Assembly (NCBI GenBank): GCA_964529405.1
Contig: CAZGWE010000004.1
Coordinates: 21,844-85,843, forward strand
Length of the DNA stretch: 64,000 nt
Reading direction: 5' to 3'
Source of the DNA: CAZGWE01 sp964529405
GTDB taxonomy: Bacteria; Patescibacteriota; UBA1384; XYA2-FULL-43-10; 1-14-0-10-43-13
Part shown: in pieces, positions 42,001 to 51,015 of the stretch
Numbering within the stretch: position 1 is the first letter of the stretch
Layout: each line of letters begins with the position of its first letter
Notes under the pieces: generated by a model
What the model was told of the DNA's origin: nothing
Databases searched by the model: none
Seen by the model: the letters and a program-made list of their open reading frames with translations, nothing else
Translations under genes and position numbers: made by a program

Positions 42001-42747
42001 ATTGCCGGCACGGGCGAAAGAACAGTCCAGATCGACTTGCCGGAAGGTTACAGATGGGTTGCCGAGAGCGGGTCTCAAGTTAAAGCAAAAGAAATTATTG
42101 CTGAATCGGATAAGGCAAAACCGGTTAGAAGCCAAATGGCCGGTAGAATTATCATCAACAACAGCAAAGCTGCCGTTACCGGTTCCGGCTCGCTCTCAAA
42201 AGAGTACGTTATGGCCAAAAATATCCAGCTTAGAGTTAAAAACGGCGACAATATCACTGTCGGCCAAGCCTTAACCGAAGGCCATTATGACCTGAATGCG
42301 AGCTTGAAATTGCTTGGCCGGGCCAAAACCGAGAACTATATCATGAAACAAGTCCAGGTTATTTATGAATCCCAAGGCCAAGATATTAACGATAAGCACC
42401 TTGAGGTCATCGTCCGTATGATGATGAGCAAGGTTCGAATAATCAACACGGGAAATTCCGACTTTCTGGCTGGCCAGGTTGTTAATTTGATTAATGTTCG
42501 CACCGCCAACGACAACCTCAAACGCGAAGGCAAAAAGATGATTGATTTCGAAGATATCATTATGGGTATTACCCGCGTTTCGTTGCGGACAGACAGCTGG
42601 CTTTCGGCCGCTTCCTTTCAGGAAACAACTTCGATTTTGATTGACGCGGCTATCTCCGGCAAAGTGGATAATCTGCGCGGCTTGAAAGAAAATGTTATTA
42701 TCGGCAAGCTGATCCCGGCCGGGACGGGATTAAGGGACAACGACTAA
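39004..42747 (+). CDS. rpoC: DNA-directed RNA polymerase subunit beta'
   Basis: 1247 residues. N-terminal zinc site CYCGKYRKIRYKGVICDKCG, the catalytic magnesium loop NADFDGDQMAVH (residues 508-519), the bridge and trigger regions (TSGARGNVAQMVQVAGMKGLV, GSTVGIVAAQAIGEPGTQLTMRTFHTGG) and the second zinc site CAEKRGVCQKCYG. It forms the polymerase active site with RpoB. AAAAGGAG lies eight to nine bases before the ATG. A long-loop terminator follows. Confidence 0.98.
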   Translation: MPNLEIKDQVNVVDFEAIKLSVASPDDIQAWSHGEVLKPETINYRTQKPERDGLFDERIFGPTKDWECYCGKYRKIRYKGVICDKCGVEVTRSQVRRVRMGHIDLSVPVAHIWYIRGASSIVSTALNMSFTEIEKIVYFASFVTLTVNEDLRQSSLDSLEKEYKEYLDELKESGAELSAESREAMRLEVEQAYKNAKTELGNLAVGRIISEQEYHELNMKYGQIIRVGIGAEGVLELLKNINLDEEIAKSEELSKKQTGLVRAKTLKRFRVLQSLKGAGIEPTWLVLTRLPVIPPDLRPMVQLDGGRFAASDLNDLYRRVINRNNRLKRLISQGAPEVIARNEKRMLQEAVDALIDNSARKGKAASSAGGKRKLRSLSDMLRGKQGRFRQNLLGKRVDYSGRSVIVVGPKLKLHQCGLPKVMALELFKPFIVGRLIADGYVHNVKNATRLIERGESFVWDILEEVIENRHVLLNRAPTLHRLGIQAFQPVLIEGKAIQVHPLVCAAFNADFDGDQMAVHLPLSDKAQEEARTIMLSAHNLLKPASGDPIVSPSYDIILGSFYITSIEEGARGWGMVFASEDEAVSAYHLGQLGLTAKIHVRLDSGEVAETTVGRIIFNEIVPEELRFINDTLNKKAIAKLVDRIYRQYGTDRTAKFVDDLKDLGFEYSQRAGFTFAVEDILVPSTKDAILKKSEEEVAMVDQQYRRGLISDEERYAKTVEIWMNAQSQIEKDMMGQYAKDNDLFIVMTSGARGNVAQMVQVAGMKGLVADPTGEIIEIPIRSNFKEGLSVFEYFVSTHGSRKGRADTALRTSEAGYLTRRLVDVAQDTVITSADCGTEKTRTISKQYYADLGEDWKKYLVGRVLGKEVAGIPAGTLLTESEMNKINNTGATEVEIFSLLTCAEKRGVCQKCYGLDLATGKLVEAGSTVGIVAAQAIGEPGTQLTMRTFHTGGAAGADITSGLPRVEELFEARTPKNAAILSEIAGKVSVRETNDNYLATIAGTGERTVQIDLPEGYRWVAESGSQVKAKEIIAESDKAKPVRSQMAGRIIINNSKAAVTGSGSLSKEYVMAKNIQLRVKNGDNITVGQALTEGHYDLNASLKLLGRAKTENYIMKQVQVIYESQGQDINDKHLEVIVRMMMSKVRIINTGNSDFLAGQVVNLINVRTANDNLKREGKKMIDFEDIIMGITRVSLRTDSWLSAASFQETTSILIDAAISGKVDNLRGLKENVIIGKLIPAGTGLRDND

Positions 42748-42762
42748 GCGTCAATTTTAATA

Positions 42763-42822
42763 AAAACCCCGATAACCAATTACATAAACACAAAAGTTCG
42801 AAGGCCGGGATTCGGGGTTTAA
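42763..42822 (+). terminator. Probable terminator of rpoBC
   Basis: AAAACCCCGA (42763-42772) pairs with TCGGGGTTT (42812-42820) across a loop of about 40 bases. The T run is short, so strength is uncertain. Confidence 0.5.
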
Positions 42823-42828
42823 TTAGAC

Positions 42829-42856
42829 ATTGGGAATTTGGATTTTGGAATTTCTA
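42829..42856. repeat. Heptamer repeat array after rpoC
   Basis: Units ATTGGGA, ATTTGGA, TTTTGGA, ATTTCTA, between the rpoC terminator and the rpsL promoter. Confidence 0.6.
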
Positions 42857-42865
42857 ATACCGGCT

Positions 42866-42894
42866 TTGACATGAGACGAATTTTGTGATAGTCT
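42866..42894 (+). promoter_or_regulatory. Promoter of rpsL-rpsG
   Basis: TTGACA (42866-42871), a 17-base spacer and TAGTCT (42889-42894) with an extended TGA, 39 bases before rpsL. Confidence 0.58.
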
Positions 42895-42933
42895 ATCACT
42901 TGTTAGCATCTACAATTTAGTATTGAAGTTATT

Positions 42934-43353
42934 ATGCCGACAATAAACCAGCTGGTTCGAAAGGGCCGGATTAAGACAGTCAAAAGAACCAAAACGACCG
43001 CCTTAAAAACCACTTTCAACTATCTTGACAACAGACCGATAAAACTTGCCAAAGGCTCGCCGGAAAAAAGGGGAGTCTGCGTTAAAGTCGGCACCATGAC
43101 ACCAAAAAAGCCCAACTCGGCCCTGCGTAAATTTGCCCGCGTCAGATTAACTAACGGCATGGAAGTAAACGCTTATATCGGCGGAGAAGGGCATTCCCTG
43201 CAGGAGCACTCGGTCGTGGTCATTCGCGGCGGCCGTGTTAAAGACTTACCCGGTATGAGATACCATATTATCCGCGGCAAACTTGATCTGGCCGGAGTCG
43301 GCAAGCGAAAACAGGGCCGAAGCAAATACGGAGCCAAGAAGGGGACGGAGTAA
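42934..43353 (+). CDS. rpsL: 30S ribosomal protein S12
   Basis: 139 residues with the conserved decoding-centre loops PKKPNSALRKFARVRL and GEGHSLQEHSVVVIRGGRVKDLPGMRYH. S12 sits at the interface near the A site and controls decoding accuracy. The conserved lysine of the PNSALRK loop, whose change gives streptomycin resistance, is present. First gene of the str region; rpsG follows after 147 bases. Confidence 0.97.
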   Translation: MPTINQLVRKGRIKTVKRTKTTALKTTFNYLDNRPIKLAKGSPEKRGVCVKVGTMTPKKPNSALRKFARVRLTNGMEVNAYIGGEGHSLQEHSVVVIRGGRVKDLPGMRYHIIRGKLDLAGVGKRKQGRSKYGAKKGTE

Positions 43354-43500
43354 TTGTTAAAATTGCCGAATTATTTGAATTGCCCTTGGAAATGTTTAAC
43401 CCAATTTGCGTCGTTTTTACGGTAATTTAACAATTGATGGGCGCTAACGACTATTTAAACGTTGGCACAAATATAAGAAAAACTTAAGAAATTAGAAGTT

Positions 43501-43977
43501 ATGCCTCGAGGACACATTAAAATCAGAAGGGTCGCGCTTGAACCGGATGTAAAATACGGCAGTTTTGCCATCTCAAAGTTTATCAACTACATTATGCGCA
43601 ACGGTAAAAAAACCGTTGCCGAACGTATTGTTTATCAAGCTATCGGCGACGCGGCAGAAAAACTTAAAGTCGAACCGATGGATGTTTTTAACCAGGCCAT
43701 GAAAAATGTCGGGCCGATACTTGAAGTTAAGAGCAAACGAATTGGCGGCGCCAACTATCAGGTTCCGATGGAGGTCAATAAAGACCGCCGGAACACTTTG
43801 GCAATGCGTTGGCTTATTAATGCCACCAGAAGCGCTAAAGGACGGCCGGCAGCAGAAAAGCTAGCCAGCGAATTAATCAACGCCTATCATGGCGAGGGCG
43901 CGGCGATCAAAAAACGCGAGGAAACGCACCGCATGGCCGAAGCAAACAAGCCCTTTGCCCACTTTGCAAGGTTCTAA
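43501..43977 (+). CDS. rpsG: 30S ribosomal protein S7
   Basis: 158 residues. MPRGHIKIRRVALEPDVKYGS, FINYIMRNGKKTVAERIVY and PMEVNKDRRNTLAMRWLINATR are diagnostic. S7 nucleates folding of the 16S 3' major domain and contacts the E-site tRNA. In most bacteria fusA follows directly. Here a perfect-palindrome terminator ends the transcript and a WD40-like gene intervenes. No Shine-Dalgarno is obvious before the ATG. Confidence 0.97.
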   Translation: MPRGHIKIRRVALEPDVKYGSFAISKFINYIMRNGKKTVAERIVYQAIGDAAEKLKVEPMDVFNQAMKNVGPILEVKSKRIGGANYQVPMEVNKDRRNTLAMRWLINATRSAKGRPAAEKLASELINAYHGEGAAIKKREETHRMAEANKPFAHFARF

Positions 43978-43978
43978 A

Positions 43979-44008
43979 CAAAAAAATGGCCCTAGGGCCA
44001 TTTTTTTG
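43979..44008. terminator. Bidirectional terminator after rpsG
   Basis: A 30-base perfect palindrome: C, seven A, TGGCCC, then its exact complement ending in seven T and G. It starts one base after the rpsG stop and would work on both strands. Confidence 0.85.
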
Positions 44009-44083
44009 TTTAGAAGAGAGCAGAAAATGGAAAGGTAAGAATCAAAAAATCGGGCTGTTTACTTTCCACTTTATCCCCGAGCC

Positions 44084-44112
44084 TTGACAAACCAGGCATA
44101 GGGATGTAATAG
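44084..44112 (+). promoter_or_regulatory. Possible promoter of the WD40-like gene
   Basis: Exact TTGACA (44084-44089), a 17-base spacer and TAATAG (44107-44112). The 230-base leader that follows is gene-free and GC-rich, with several short hairpins. Confidence 0.4.
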
Positions 44113-44289
44113 TAATACCATAAAGCGGCTTGGCCGATTCCGAATAATGGATGTTTTCCCGCCTGCGGGGGAGGGTTCCATTATTTCGAATTGACGCCTT
44201 CCGACCGGGGCGATTCTGCGCCGGCCGTTTTTCATGTTCGATAGTCCTCTCCGGCGGGGTTCCGCCGAGCCCCAATCCCCAAACAGCCT

Positions 44290-44328
44290 CGTGGTGTAGG
44301 AATTGCGGTGGTGGAGAGAGACACCACG
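44290..44328 (+). promoter_or_regulatory. Hairpin just before the WD40-like ribosome site
   Basis: CGTGGTGT (44290-44297) pairs exactly with ACACCACG (44321-44328), and the ribosome site GGAAGGGAG begins two to four bases later. Possible translational control. Confidence 0.45.
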
Positions 44329-44341
44329 AAAGGAAGGGAGA

Positions 44342-45196
44342 ATGCTGCAAGCAGAAGTAGCAGATGGAAACATGAGTATCGTTACTCAGCGGATAAAGAT
44401 TTCCCTGCTGCATGAGGGTCGCGTCTGGTTGCCAGACTGCGTCAGACTGCGCGGCGAGAGCTGCATGGCGACGGCTATCTTGGATGATGGCAGCGACTTT
44501 CTCGCCATCGGCGACAATTTCGGCGACGTTCACACGTCCCGCGACGTATTAAGTGGAGAATGGGATCACTTATACGTTGGTACGCCTATCAAGTCAGTTT
44601 CGCTTTCAACAAGCGGCTGCTTATTGGCGGAAACCGAACACAGAACGAGTGTTTGGGATGTAAACAGGGAAGCGGAATTCATCAAAGAGTTGTCGGAAAC
44701 GGGGGCAGCGTTATCGCCTTGCGGCCGGTTAATTGCCTACGACCGAGTAAGAATGGGCAAGATTGAGATCAAGGAGATCGATTCCGGTCGGTCGGTTGAG
44801 TGTATTGAAGGGCTCCATCCCTACCATTCGGCCAAACCTATCGTCTGGTCGCCCAACGGCCAATTGATTGCTGTCGGGTGGCTCGGCTGCCTGGTGGGAA
44901 TCTGGCGGCTTGGCTCTAGCGAGCCGATCTGGTTTGGCAAGCGGGAAGCTCAAGTTGGCCCCATGGTCAACCTGGAAATCCAGCGGTTCGAATTTTCGCC
45001 TGACGGGCAACTTCTTGCTTGTCTCATCGGGGGATGGGATCAGCCGAAGATGTTCGTCATGACATCGGGCGGGGAGGTTCTTCGCTGCTATGAAGCGCCG
45101 CCGTTCTCCGATGACGTCCTGTTCTGGCGCGATGGCTCGACCGTGACCGTTCTTGGGGAGCGGCGCGGCGCGACTTTCAGCGTCACAAGCACATAG
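44342..45196 (+). CDS. WD40-like beta-propeller protein
   Basis: 284 residues. Repeats of about 40-45 residues with patterns like GTPIKSVSLSTSGCLLAETEHRTSVWDV, AKPIVWSPNGQLIAVGWLGCLVGIW and IQRFEFSPDGQLLACLIGG are WD40/propeller blades. Four to six blades are visible. No signal peptide or catalytic motif, so it is probably a cytoplasmic binding scaffold; the partner is unknown. GGAAGGGAG before ATG 44342 decides the start. The gene splits the str region between rpsG and fusA and has a terminator on each side. Its GC-rich codon use differs from the ribosomal genes, suggesting a transferred cassette. Confidence 0.75.
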   Translation: MLQAEVADGNMSIVTQRIKISLLHEGRVWLPDCVRLRGESCMATAILDDGSDFLAIGDNFGDVHTSRDVLSGEWDHLYVGTPIKSVSLSTSGCLLAETEHRTSVWDVNREAEFIKELSETGAALSPCGRLIAYDRVRMGKIEIKEIDSGRSVECIEGLHPYHSAKPIVWSPNGQLIAVGWLGCLVGIWRLGSSEPIWFGKREAQVGPMVNLEIQRFEFSPDGQLLACLIGGWDQPKMFVMTSGGEVLRCYEAPPFSDDVLFWRDGSTVTVLGERRGATFSVTST

Positions 45197-45203
45197 GAAT
45201 CAC

Positions 45204-45234
45204 GCCGGCACCGGTTTCGCGGTGCCGGCTTTTT
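45204..45234 (+). terminator. Terminator of the WD40-like gene
   Basis: GCCGGCACCG (45204-45213) and CGGTGCCGGC (45220-45229) pair perfectly, followed by five T. Confidence 0.9.
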
Positions 45235-45241
45235 AAAACCG

Positions 45242-45271
45242 TTGACAGATATAAGCCTATTGTGTTAAAAT
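45242..45271 (+). promoter_or_regulatory. Promoter of fusA
   Basis: TTGACA (45242-45247), an 18-base spacer and TAAAAT (45266-45271) with an extended TGT. It starts only seven bases after the preceding T run. Confidence 0.62.
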
Positions 45272-45345
45272 CATGAAGCGAAAGAGAGGGATATTTTTGT
45301 TTTCAAATTAATTATTAAACAAATTCTTTAATTAAAGGGTTGAGC

Positions 45346-47421
45346 ATGGCACGCGATTATCCGCTGGAAAAAGTCAGAAATTTCGGTACTATTGCCCATA
45401 TTGATGCAGGCAAAACAACCGTTACCGAAGGTATTTTATACACAACCGGACGAGTTCATAAGATCGGCGAGGTCCACGAGGGCGAAGCGACTATGGACTG
45501 GATGGAGCAGGAACGTGAGCGCGGTATTACTATCACTTCGGCCGCCACCACCTGTTTCTGGAAAGATCACCGTATTAATATCATTGATACCCCGGGTCAT
45601 GTTGACTTCACGGTTGAAGTGGAGCGGTCTTTGCGCGTCCTTGACGGCGCAGTTGTTATTTTTGACGGCAAAATGGGTGTCGAGCCGCAATCCGAAACAG
45701 TCTGGCGACAGGCCGACAACTACCAGGTGCCGAGAATCTGTTTCATTAATAAAATCAACCAAACGGGCGGAGACTTTTTCCGCAGTCTGGCATCAATCCG
45801 GGCCAGGTTATCCAAGAACGCCTATCCGATCCAAATCCCAATCGGCTTTGAACAATCCATTAATGGCGTTGTTGACCTTGTCGAGATGAAGGCCCTGACT
45901 TATAACGACTACAAAGACAAAGACCTGGTTGCCGGTGAAATTCCCGCCGATCTCAAAGATGAAGCAGCCAAATGGCGCGAACAACTGGTTGAGAAAGTTG
46001 TTGAATATGACGATTCATTAATGGAAAAATATTTAGCCGGCGGAGAGATCTCAAGCGCGGAACTTAAAGATTTGATCCGCAAAGCAACGCTCACCGGCCG
46101 GTTTTTCCCGATTAGCGGCGGAGACGGCCGCGGCATTATTGTTTCGTCCGTCCTGGACGCTATTATTGATTATTTGCCCTCCCCTCTTGATATTCCTCCG
46201 GCCAGAGGCCACGATGCCAAAAGCGGCGAAGAGGTTCAAGTTGAAGCAAGGGACGACGCTCCGTTTGCCGCCCTGGCTTTTAAGGTTGCGGCCGATCCTT
46301 TTGTTGGCAAACTTATCTTCTTTCGAGTTTATCGCGGCACCTTAAAAAAGGGTTCTTATGTTCTAAATTCAACCAATGGCGAAAAAGAGCGGATCGGCCG
46401 CATTCTCCGGCTTCATGCCAACCACCGCGAAGATGTGGATGAGGTTTTTGCGGGCGAGATTGCTGCTGCTGTCGGCTTAGCCAAAACAACGACCGGGGAC
46501 ACGCTTTCTGATCCGATGAAACCGGTCATCCTGGAAAAAATAGTTTTTCCCGAGCCGGTTATTGATGTTGCTATTGAGCCAAAGACCAAGGCCGACCAGG
46601 AAAAAATGGGCCTGGCGCTGCAGCGGCTGGCGGAAGAAGACCCGACTTTTCGCGTCAGAAGCAATGAAGAGACAGGCCAAACAATTATTGCCGGTATGGG
46701 CGAGCTTCATCTTGAAATCATTGTTGATCGTATGAAGCGCGAATTCAAAGTCGAGGCCAATGTTGGCGCGCCGCAGGTGGCTTACCGTGAAACTTGTCGC
46801 AAAGAAGTTGAACAGGAAGGCAAGTATATCCGTCAAACCGGCGGCCGCGGCCAGTACGGCCATGTCTATATCAAGATCACACCTCAAGAACCGGGCGAAG
46901 GTTTTGAATTTATCAACAAGATTGTCGGCGGCGCTATTCCCAAAGAGTATATTCCGGCAATCGAGTCGGGCATCAAAGAAGCGATGGATCGTGGCGTCCT
47001 GGCCGGATTTCCGATTGTTGATTTAGCTGTTGAACTCTACGACGGTACGTTCCACGAGGTTGATTCGTCGGAAATCGCCTTCAAAATTGCCGGTTCGATG
47101 GCTTTTCAGGAAGGTTTTAAAAAGGCAAATCCCGTTATTCTCGAACCGGTGATGAAAATTGTTGTCACCGTGCCGGAGGAGTTTATGGGCGACATTATTG
47201 GCGATTTGAATGCCAAGCGCGGTCAGATCCATGAAATGGGAGATAGGGGCAATGGAATTCGCGAAGTTAATGCCGAAGTGCCGCTGGCTTCAATGTTCGG
47301 CTACTCCACCTCCCTTCGTTCAATGTCGCAGGGACGGGCTTCGTCGGTTATGGAATTCAGCCATTATGCCGAAGTGCCGAATAACGTTGCTCAACAAATT
47401 ATTGAAAAAAGAAGCAAATAA
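45346..47421 (+). CDS. fusA: Elongation factor G
   Basis: 691 residues. G-domain motifs AHIDAGKTT (about 17-25), the switch region RERGITITSAATT, DTPGHVDF and NKIN (family NKMD). Domains II-V follow, with the GQYGHV and RVVDG-like loops of domain IV. EF-G moves tRNA and mRNA through the ribosome using GTP. ATG 45346 gives the standard start; TTG 45340 adds two residues. It is transcribed apart from rpsL-rpsG because of the inserted WD40-like unit. Confidence 0.98.
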   Translation: MARDYPLEKVRNFGTIAHIDAGKTTVTEGILYTTGRVHKIGEVHEGEATMDWMEQERERGITITSAATTCFWKDHRINIIDTPGHVDFTVEVERSLRVLDGAVVIFDGKMGVEPQSETVWRQADNYQVPRICFINKINQTGGDFFRSLASIRARLSKNAYPIQIPIGFEQSINGVVDLVEMKALTYNDYKDKDLVAGEIPADLKDEAAKWREQLVEKVVEYDDSLMEKYLAGGEISSAELKDLIRKATLTGRFFPISGGDGRGIIVSSVLDAIIDYLPSPLDIPPARGHDAKSGEEVQVEARDDAPFAALAFKVAADPFVGKLIFFRVYRGTLKKGSYVLNSTNGEKERIGRILRLHANHREDVDEVFAGEIAAAVGLAKTTTGDTLSDPMKPVILEKIVFPEPVIDVAIEPKTKADQEKMGLALQRLAEEDPTFRVRSNEETGQTIIAGMGELHLEIIVDRMKREFKVEANVGAPQVAYRETCRKEVEQEGKYIRQTGGRGQYGHVYIKITPQEPGEGFEFINKIVGGAIPKEYIPAIESGIKEAMDRGVLAGFPIVDLAVELYDGTFHEVDSSEIAFKIAGSMAFQEGFKKANPVILEPVMKIVVTVPEEFMGDIIGDLNAKRGQIHEMGDRGNGIREVNAEVPLASMFGYSTSLRSMSQGRASSVMEFSHYAEVPNNVAQQIIEKRSK

Positions 47422-47448
47422 TTCAAAAATCAAACATCAAAACGCAAG
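47421..47448. repeat. Heptamer repeat array after fusA
   Basis: Units ATTCAAA, AATCAAA, CATCAAA, ACGCAAG, starting on the last base of the fusA stop. AATCAAA-CATCAAA recurs exactly in the rplW tail at 51300. Similar A/T-rich repeats continue to 47640. Confidence 0.6.
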
Positions 47449-47483
47449 ACGATGAAAAACAAACTTAAGAATTTTTGCATTTT

Positions 47484-47525
47484 TTGACTTAGCCGCTTGC
47501 ACTTTGTGTTAAAATATGCTAACAT
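47484..47525 (+). promoter_or_regulatory. Promoter region of tuf
   Basis: Two overlapping candidates: TTGACT (47484-47489) with TGTTAAAAT (47507-47515), spacer too long at 20; or TTGCAC (47497-47502), 17 bases, TAACAT (47520-47525) with an extended TGC. The TTGTGTTAAAAT word is shared with the fusA promoter. Confidence 0.4.
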
Positions 47526-47705
47526 AACAGTTAGTCGTAAAATGATCTTCAGGATTATTTTCCTCTACGAAATTACGGATTGAACGAAAATATGAAAGTA
47601 CGAACAGTATTAGAAAAATTCGCAATTTAGTAATTTCGTAATTTCGCCAGATTCGTATTTTAGTTAGAGGGAGAGGAACGATCCTGAACTAATGAAAGGA
47701 GCCCT

Positions 47706-48890
<1,185 letters not shown>

Positions 48891-48903
48891 TCTCTGCAAG
48901 TTG

Positions 48904-48932
48904 CCTCGCTCTTCTCCAGGGCGAGGTTCTTG
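48904..48932 (+). terminator. Weak terminator or attenuator between tuf and rpsJ
   Basis: CCTCGC (48904-48909) pairs with GCGAGG (48921-48926), followed by TTCTTGT. The poor T run suggests partial read-through into rpsJ. Confidence 0.4.
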
Positions 48933-48994
48933 TGTAGAATTATTGGATTATTAAATTGCTTAAGCAGTTTAGGCTGCTTAGGATCTGTAATATT

Positions 48995-49318
48995 ATGGCA
49001 GAAAAAGCTGCGGTAAAGCAAAAGATTCGCATTAAGCTCAAAGCTTATGATTATCGAATCATTGACAAATCGGCTGAACAGATTGTTGAAACAGCAATCC
49101 GTTCAGGCGCAACTGTTGCCGGTCCTATCCCTCTTCCAACCGAGAGGAGTGTTACTACGGTGATTAAGTCGCCCCATGTTCACAAAGATAGCCGTGAACA
49201 ATTTGAGATGAGAACCCACAAACGCTTAATTGACATTCAGAACCCGAGCAGCAAGACGATTGACAATTTGATGAACCTGGACTTGCCCCACGGTGTTAAC
49301 GTCGAGATCAAAATGTAG
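48995..49318 (+). CDS. rpsJ: 30S ribosomal protein S10
   Basis: 107 residues. KIRIKLKAYDYRIIDKSAEQIVETA, GPIPLPTE and SPHVHKDSREQFEMRTHKRLI are diagnostic. S10 is a 30S head protein and also the NusE partner in antitermination. ATG 48995 is the family start; the frame extends upstream without signals. It is separated from rplC by 293 bases that contain a new promoter. Confidence 0.97.
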   Translation: MAEKAAVKQKIRIKLKAYDYRIIDKSAEQIVETAIRSGATVAGPIPLPTERSVTTVIKSPHVHKDSREQFEMRTHKRLIDIQNPSSKTIDNLMNLDLPHGVNVEIKM

Positions 49319-49330
49319 GCTTACGCCTTC

Positions 49331-49405
49331 AAGAGCGGGCGATGAAAACCGATTTGACGACAGACAGCGGAACCTGCCGGCAGGCGGAGGAAAGACCCGG
49401 CTCTT
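49331..49405. repeat. Fold-back repeat between rpsJ and rplC
   Basis: AAGAGC (49331-49336) and GCTCTT (49400-49405) form outer arms. Inside lies the perfect palindrome CCTGCCGGCAGG (49373-49384), a common dispersed-repeat core. Confidence 0.5.
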
Positions 49406-49465
49406 ATTGTCCGCCATCAATTATATTTGCTGTTGGTTTAGGAATATTCAGTCCGTTTGCGGCAG

Positions 49466-49494
49466 TTGACTTTTAAGATCAAATTTGCTATTCT
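49466..49494 (+). promoter_or_regulatory. Promoter of the rplC-rplO cluster
   Basis: TTGACT (49466-49471), a 17-base spacer and TATTCT (49489-49494) with an extended TGC. Likely the main start for the large ribosomal cluster. Confidence 0.58.
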
Positions 49495-49611
49495 TGTTTC
49501 CAGTGTTAGAAAATTGCTAAGGAAATAAGGGGTCGTGGATAATTTCTCTCCAATAGAGAAGTTTCTATGACTTGTTGTTTTTGTTCAGAAATGGATGACG
49601 CAAGTTACATT

Positions 49612-50316
49612 ATGAAATTTATTTTAGGCAGAAAATTGGGCATGACCCGAGTCTTTAACGATGAAGGTCGACATGTGGCAGTTACCAGAATTGCTGTTTT
49701 GCCTAGCGTTGTTTCGCAAATTAAAACCAAAGAGAGCGATGGTTATAAAGCCGTCCAAATCAAGGCTCATAAGACCAACAAGACCGAAAGAGTTACGCGT
49801 ACCGCTGAATTTAGAGAAGACGCGCCCGGTCGATATAAAGCCGGTGAAGCCGTTACTCTTAAGCAATTCAAAAAAGATGAATTGGTAACTGTCGAAGGCA
49901 AGAGTAAGGGTAAGGGCTTTGCCGGTACGATTAAAAGGCATGGTTTCCAGCGCGGACCAAAAACACACGGCAGCAACAATGTCCGCCAGCCCGGTTCAAT
50001 CGGCGGCGGTTACCCGCAGCGCGTCGTTTTGGGCCGCAGGATGGCCGGACATATGGGAACCAACAATGTCACAGTCAAGAATTTGGAAATTATTGACGTT
50101 GACGATGTTGAGGGCATTCTGCTTATAGCTGGCGCCGTGCCCGGTCCGGTTAAATCAATCGTAAAAATTTACGGCAAGGGCGAAAAAGCCGAAGAGGAAG
50201 TTGACTTTGTCGCGCTTGAAGAACAGCGGGCCAAAAAGGAGATGCTGGCTCAAGAGGAAAAAGCGGAACCCAACGAACAAAAAACTCACAATGAAAGTAA
50301 TGAGCCAACAGAGTAA
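49612..50316 (+). CDS. rplC: 50S ribosomal protein L3
   Basis: 234 residues. MKFILGRKLGMTRVFNDEG, then GKGKGFAGTIKRHGFQRGPKTHGSNNVRQPGSIGGG and GRRMAGHMGTNNVTVKNLEI. L3 organises the 3' end of 23S rRNA near the peptidyl transferase centre. A Glu-rich tail of about 30 residues is extra. ATG 49612 matches the family start, so the 15 upstream codons are not used. Confidence 0.97.
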   Translation: MKFILGRKLGMTRVFNDEGRHVAVTRIAVLPSVVSQIKTKESDGYKAVQIKAHKTNKTERVTRTAEFREDAPGRYKAGEAVTLKQFKKDELVTVEGKSKGKGFAGTIKRHGFQRGPKTHGSNNVRQPGSIGGGYPQRVVLGRRMAGHMGTNNVTVKNLEIIDVDDVEGILLIAGAVPGPVKSIVKIYGKGEKAEEEVDFVALEEQRAKKEMLAQEEKAEPNEQKTHNESNEPTE

Positions 50317-50319
50317 AAA

Positions 50320-51015
50320 ATGAAAATCGCAGTTTTAGATAAATCGGGTCAGAAAACCAAAGAGGTTGAAATACCGGCCGTCTTTGACATTCAAATTTCA
50401 GATAAAGCCCTAGCTTTGTACATAAATTACTTGCATTCAGCACTAAGAGCCCCGGTTGCTAATACAAAAGATCGCGGCCAGGTCTCCGGTGGCGGACGGA
50501 AGCCATGGAAACAAAAAGGCACAGGCAATGCCCGTGCCGGCTCAATCCGTTCCCCGCTGTGGGTAGGCGGCGGCGTGACGTTCGGTCCGACCGACGAGAG
50601 GAATTATCGGCTCCGCTTGAGCCAAACCGGCCGAAAAAATGCCGTTCTCGGTATCTTTAACCGCCTCTTTGAAGCACAGCGGGTTAGTATCATTGATGAA
50701 TTAGCTTTCGATAAACCGAAAACCAGTGTTGCCGTGGAGATCATGAAGTCATTGAAGGTCGAGGGTAAAGTTGCGGTAATTCTTAGCGGCAAAAGCCGGA
50801 ACGCGCCTGAATCGTTTCGGAATATCGCCGGAGTGAACGTTATGGCGCCGGGCCGGCTAAATATGGTCGGGCTATTGACATCAGACAATATTATTATGGC
50901 CGAATCTGCCATAGAGGAGCTGAAGAATATCTATGACAAGAATAACCGGCCGGCCGGCGGACCAAGCAAACCGCAAACAACAGGCAACGGATTGCCGGAG
51001 GCAGCAAATGAATAA
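50320..51015 (+). CDS. rplD: 50S ribosomal protein L4
   Basis: 231 residues with the tunnel-lining loop TKDRGQVSGGGRKPWKQKGTGNARAGSIRSPLWVGGGVTFGP. Starts four bases after the rplC stop. The last about 25 residues (Asn, Pro, Gly-rich) are beyond the usual end and overlap the rplW start by eight bases, so the rplW ribosome site (GGAGG) is inside rplD coding sequence. Confidence 0.97.
   Translation: MKIAVLDKSGQKTKEVEIPAVFDIQISDKALALYINYLHSALRAPVANTKDRGQVSGGGRKPWKQKGTGNARAGSIRSPLWVGGGVTFGPTDERNYRLRLSQTGRKNAVLGIFNRLFEAQRVSIIDELAFDKPKTSVAVEIMKSLKVEGKVAVILSGKSRNAPESFRNIAGVNVMAPGRLNMVGLLTSDNIIMAESAIEELKNIYDKNNRPAGGPSKPQTTGNGLPEAANE

Noticed and set aside
44042..44533. 163-codon minus-strand frame around the WD40-like leader
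   Set aside because: No promoter or Shine-Dalgarno; overlaps the leader and start of a better supported gene.
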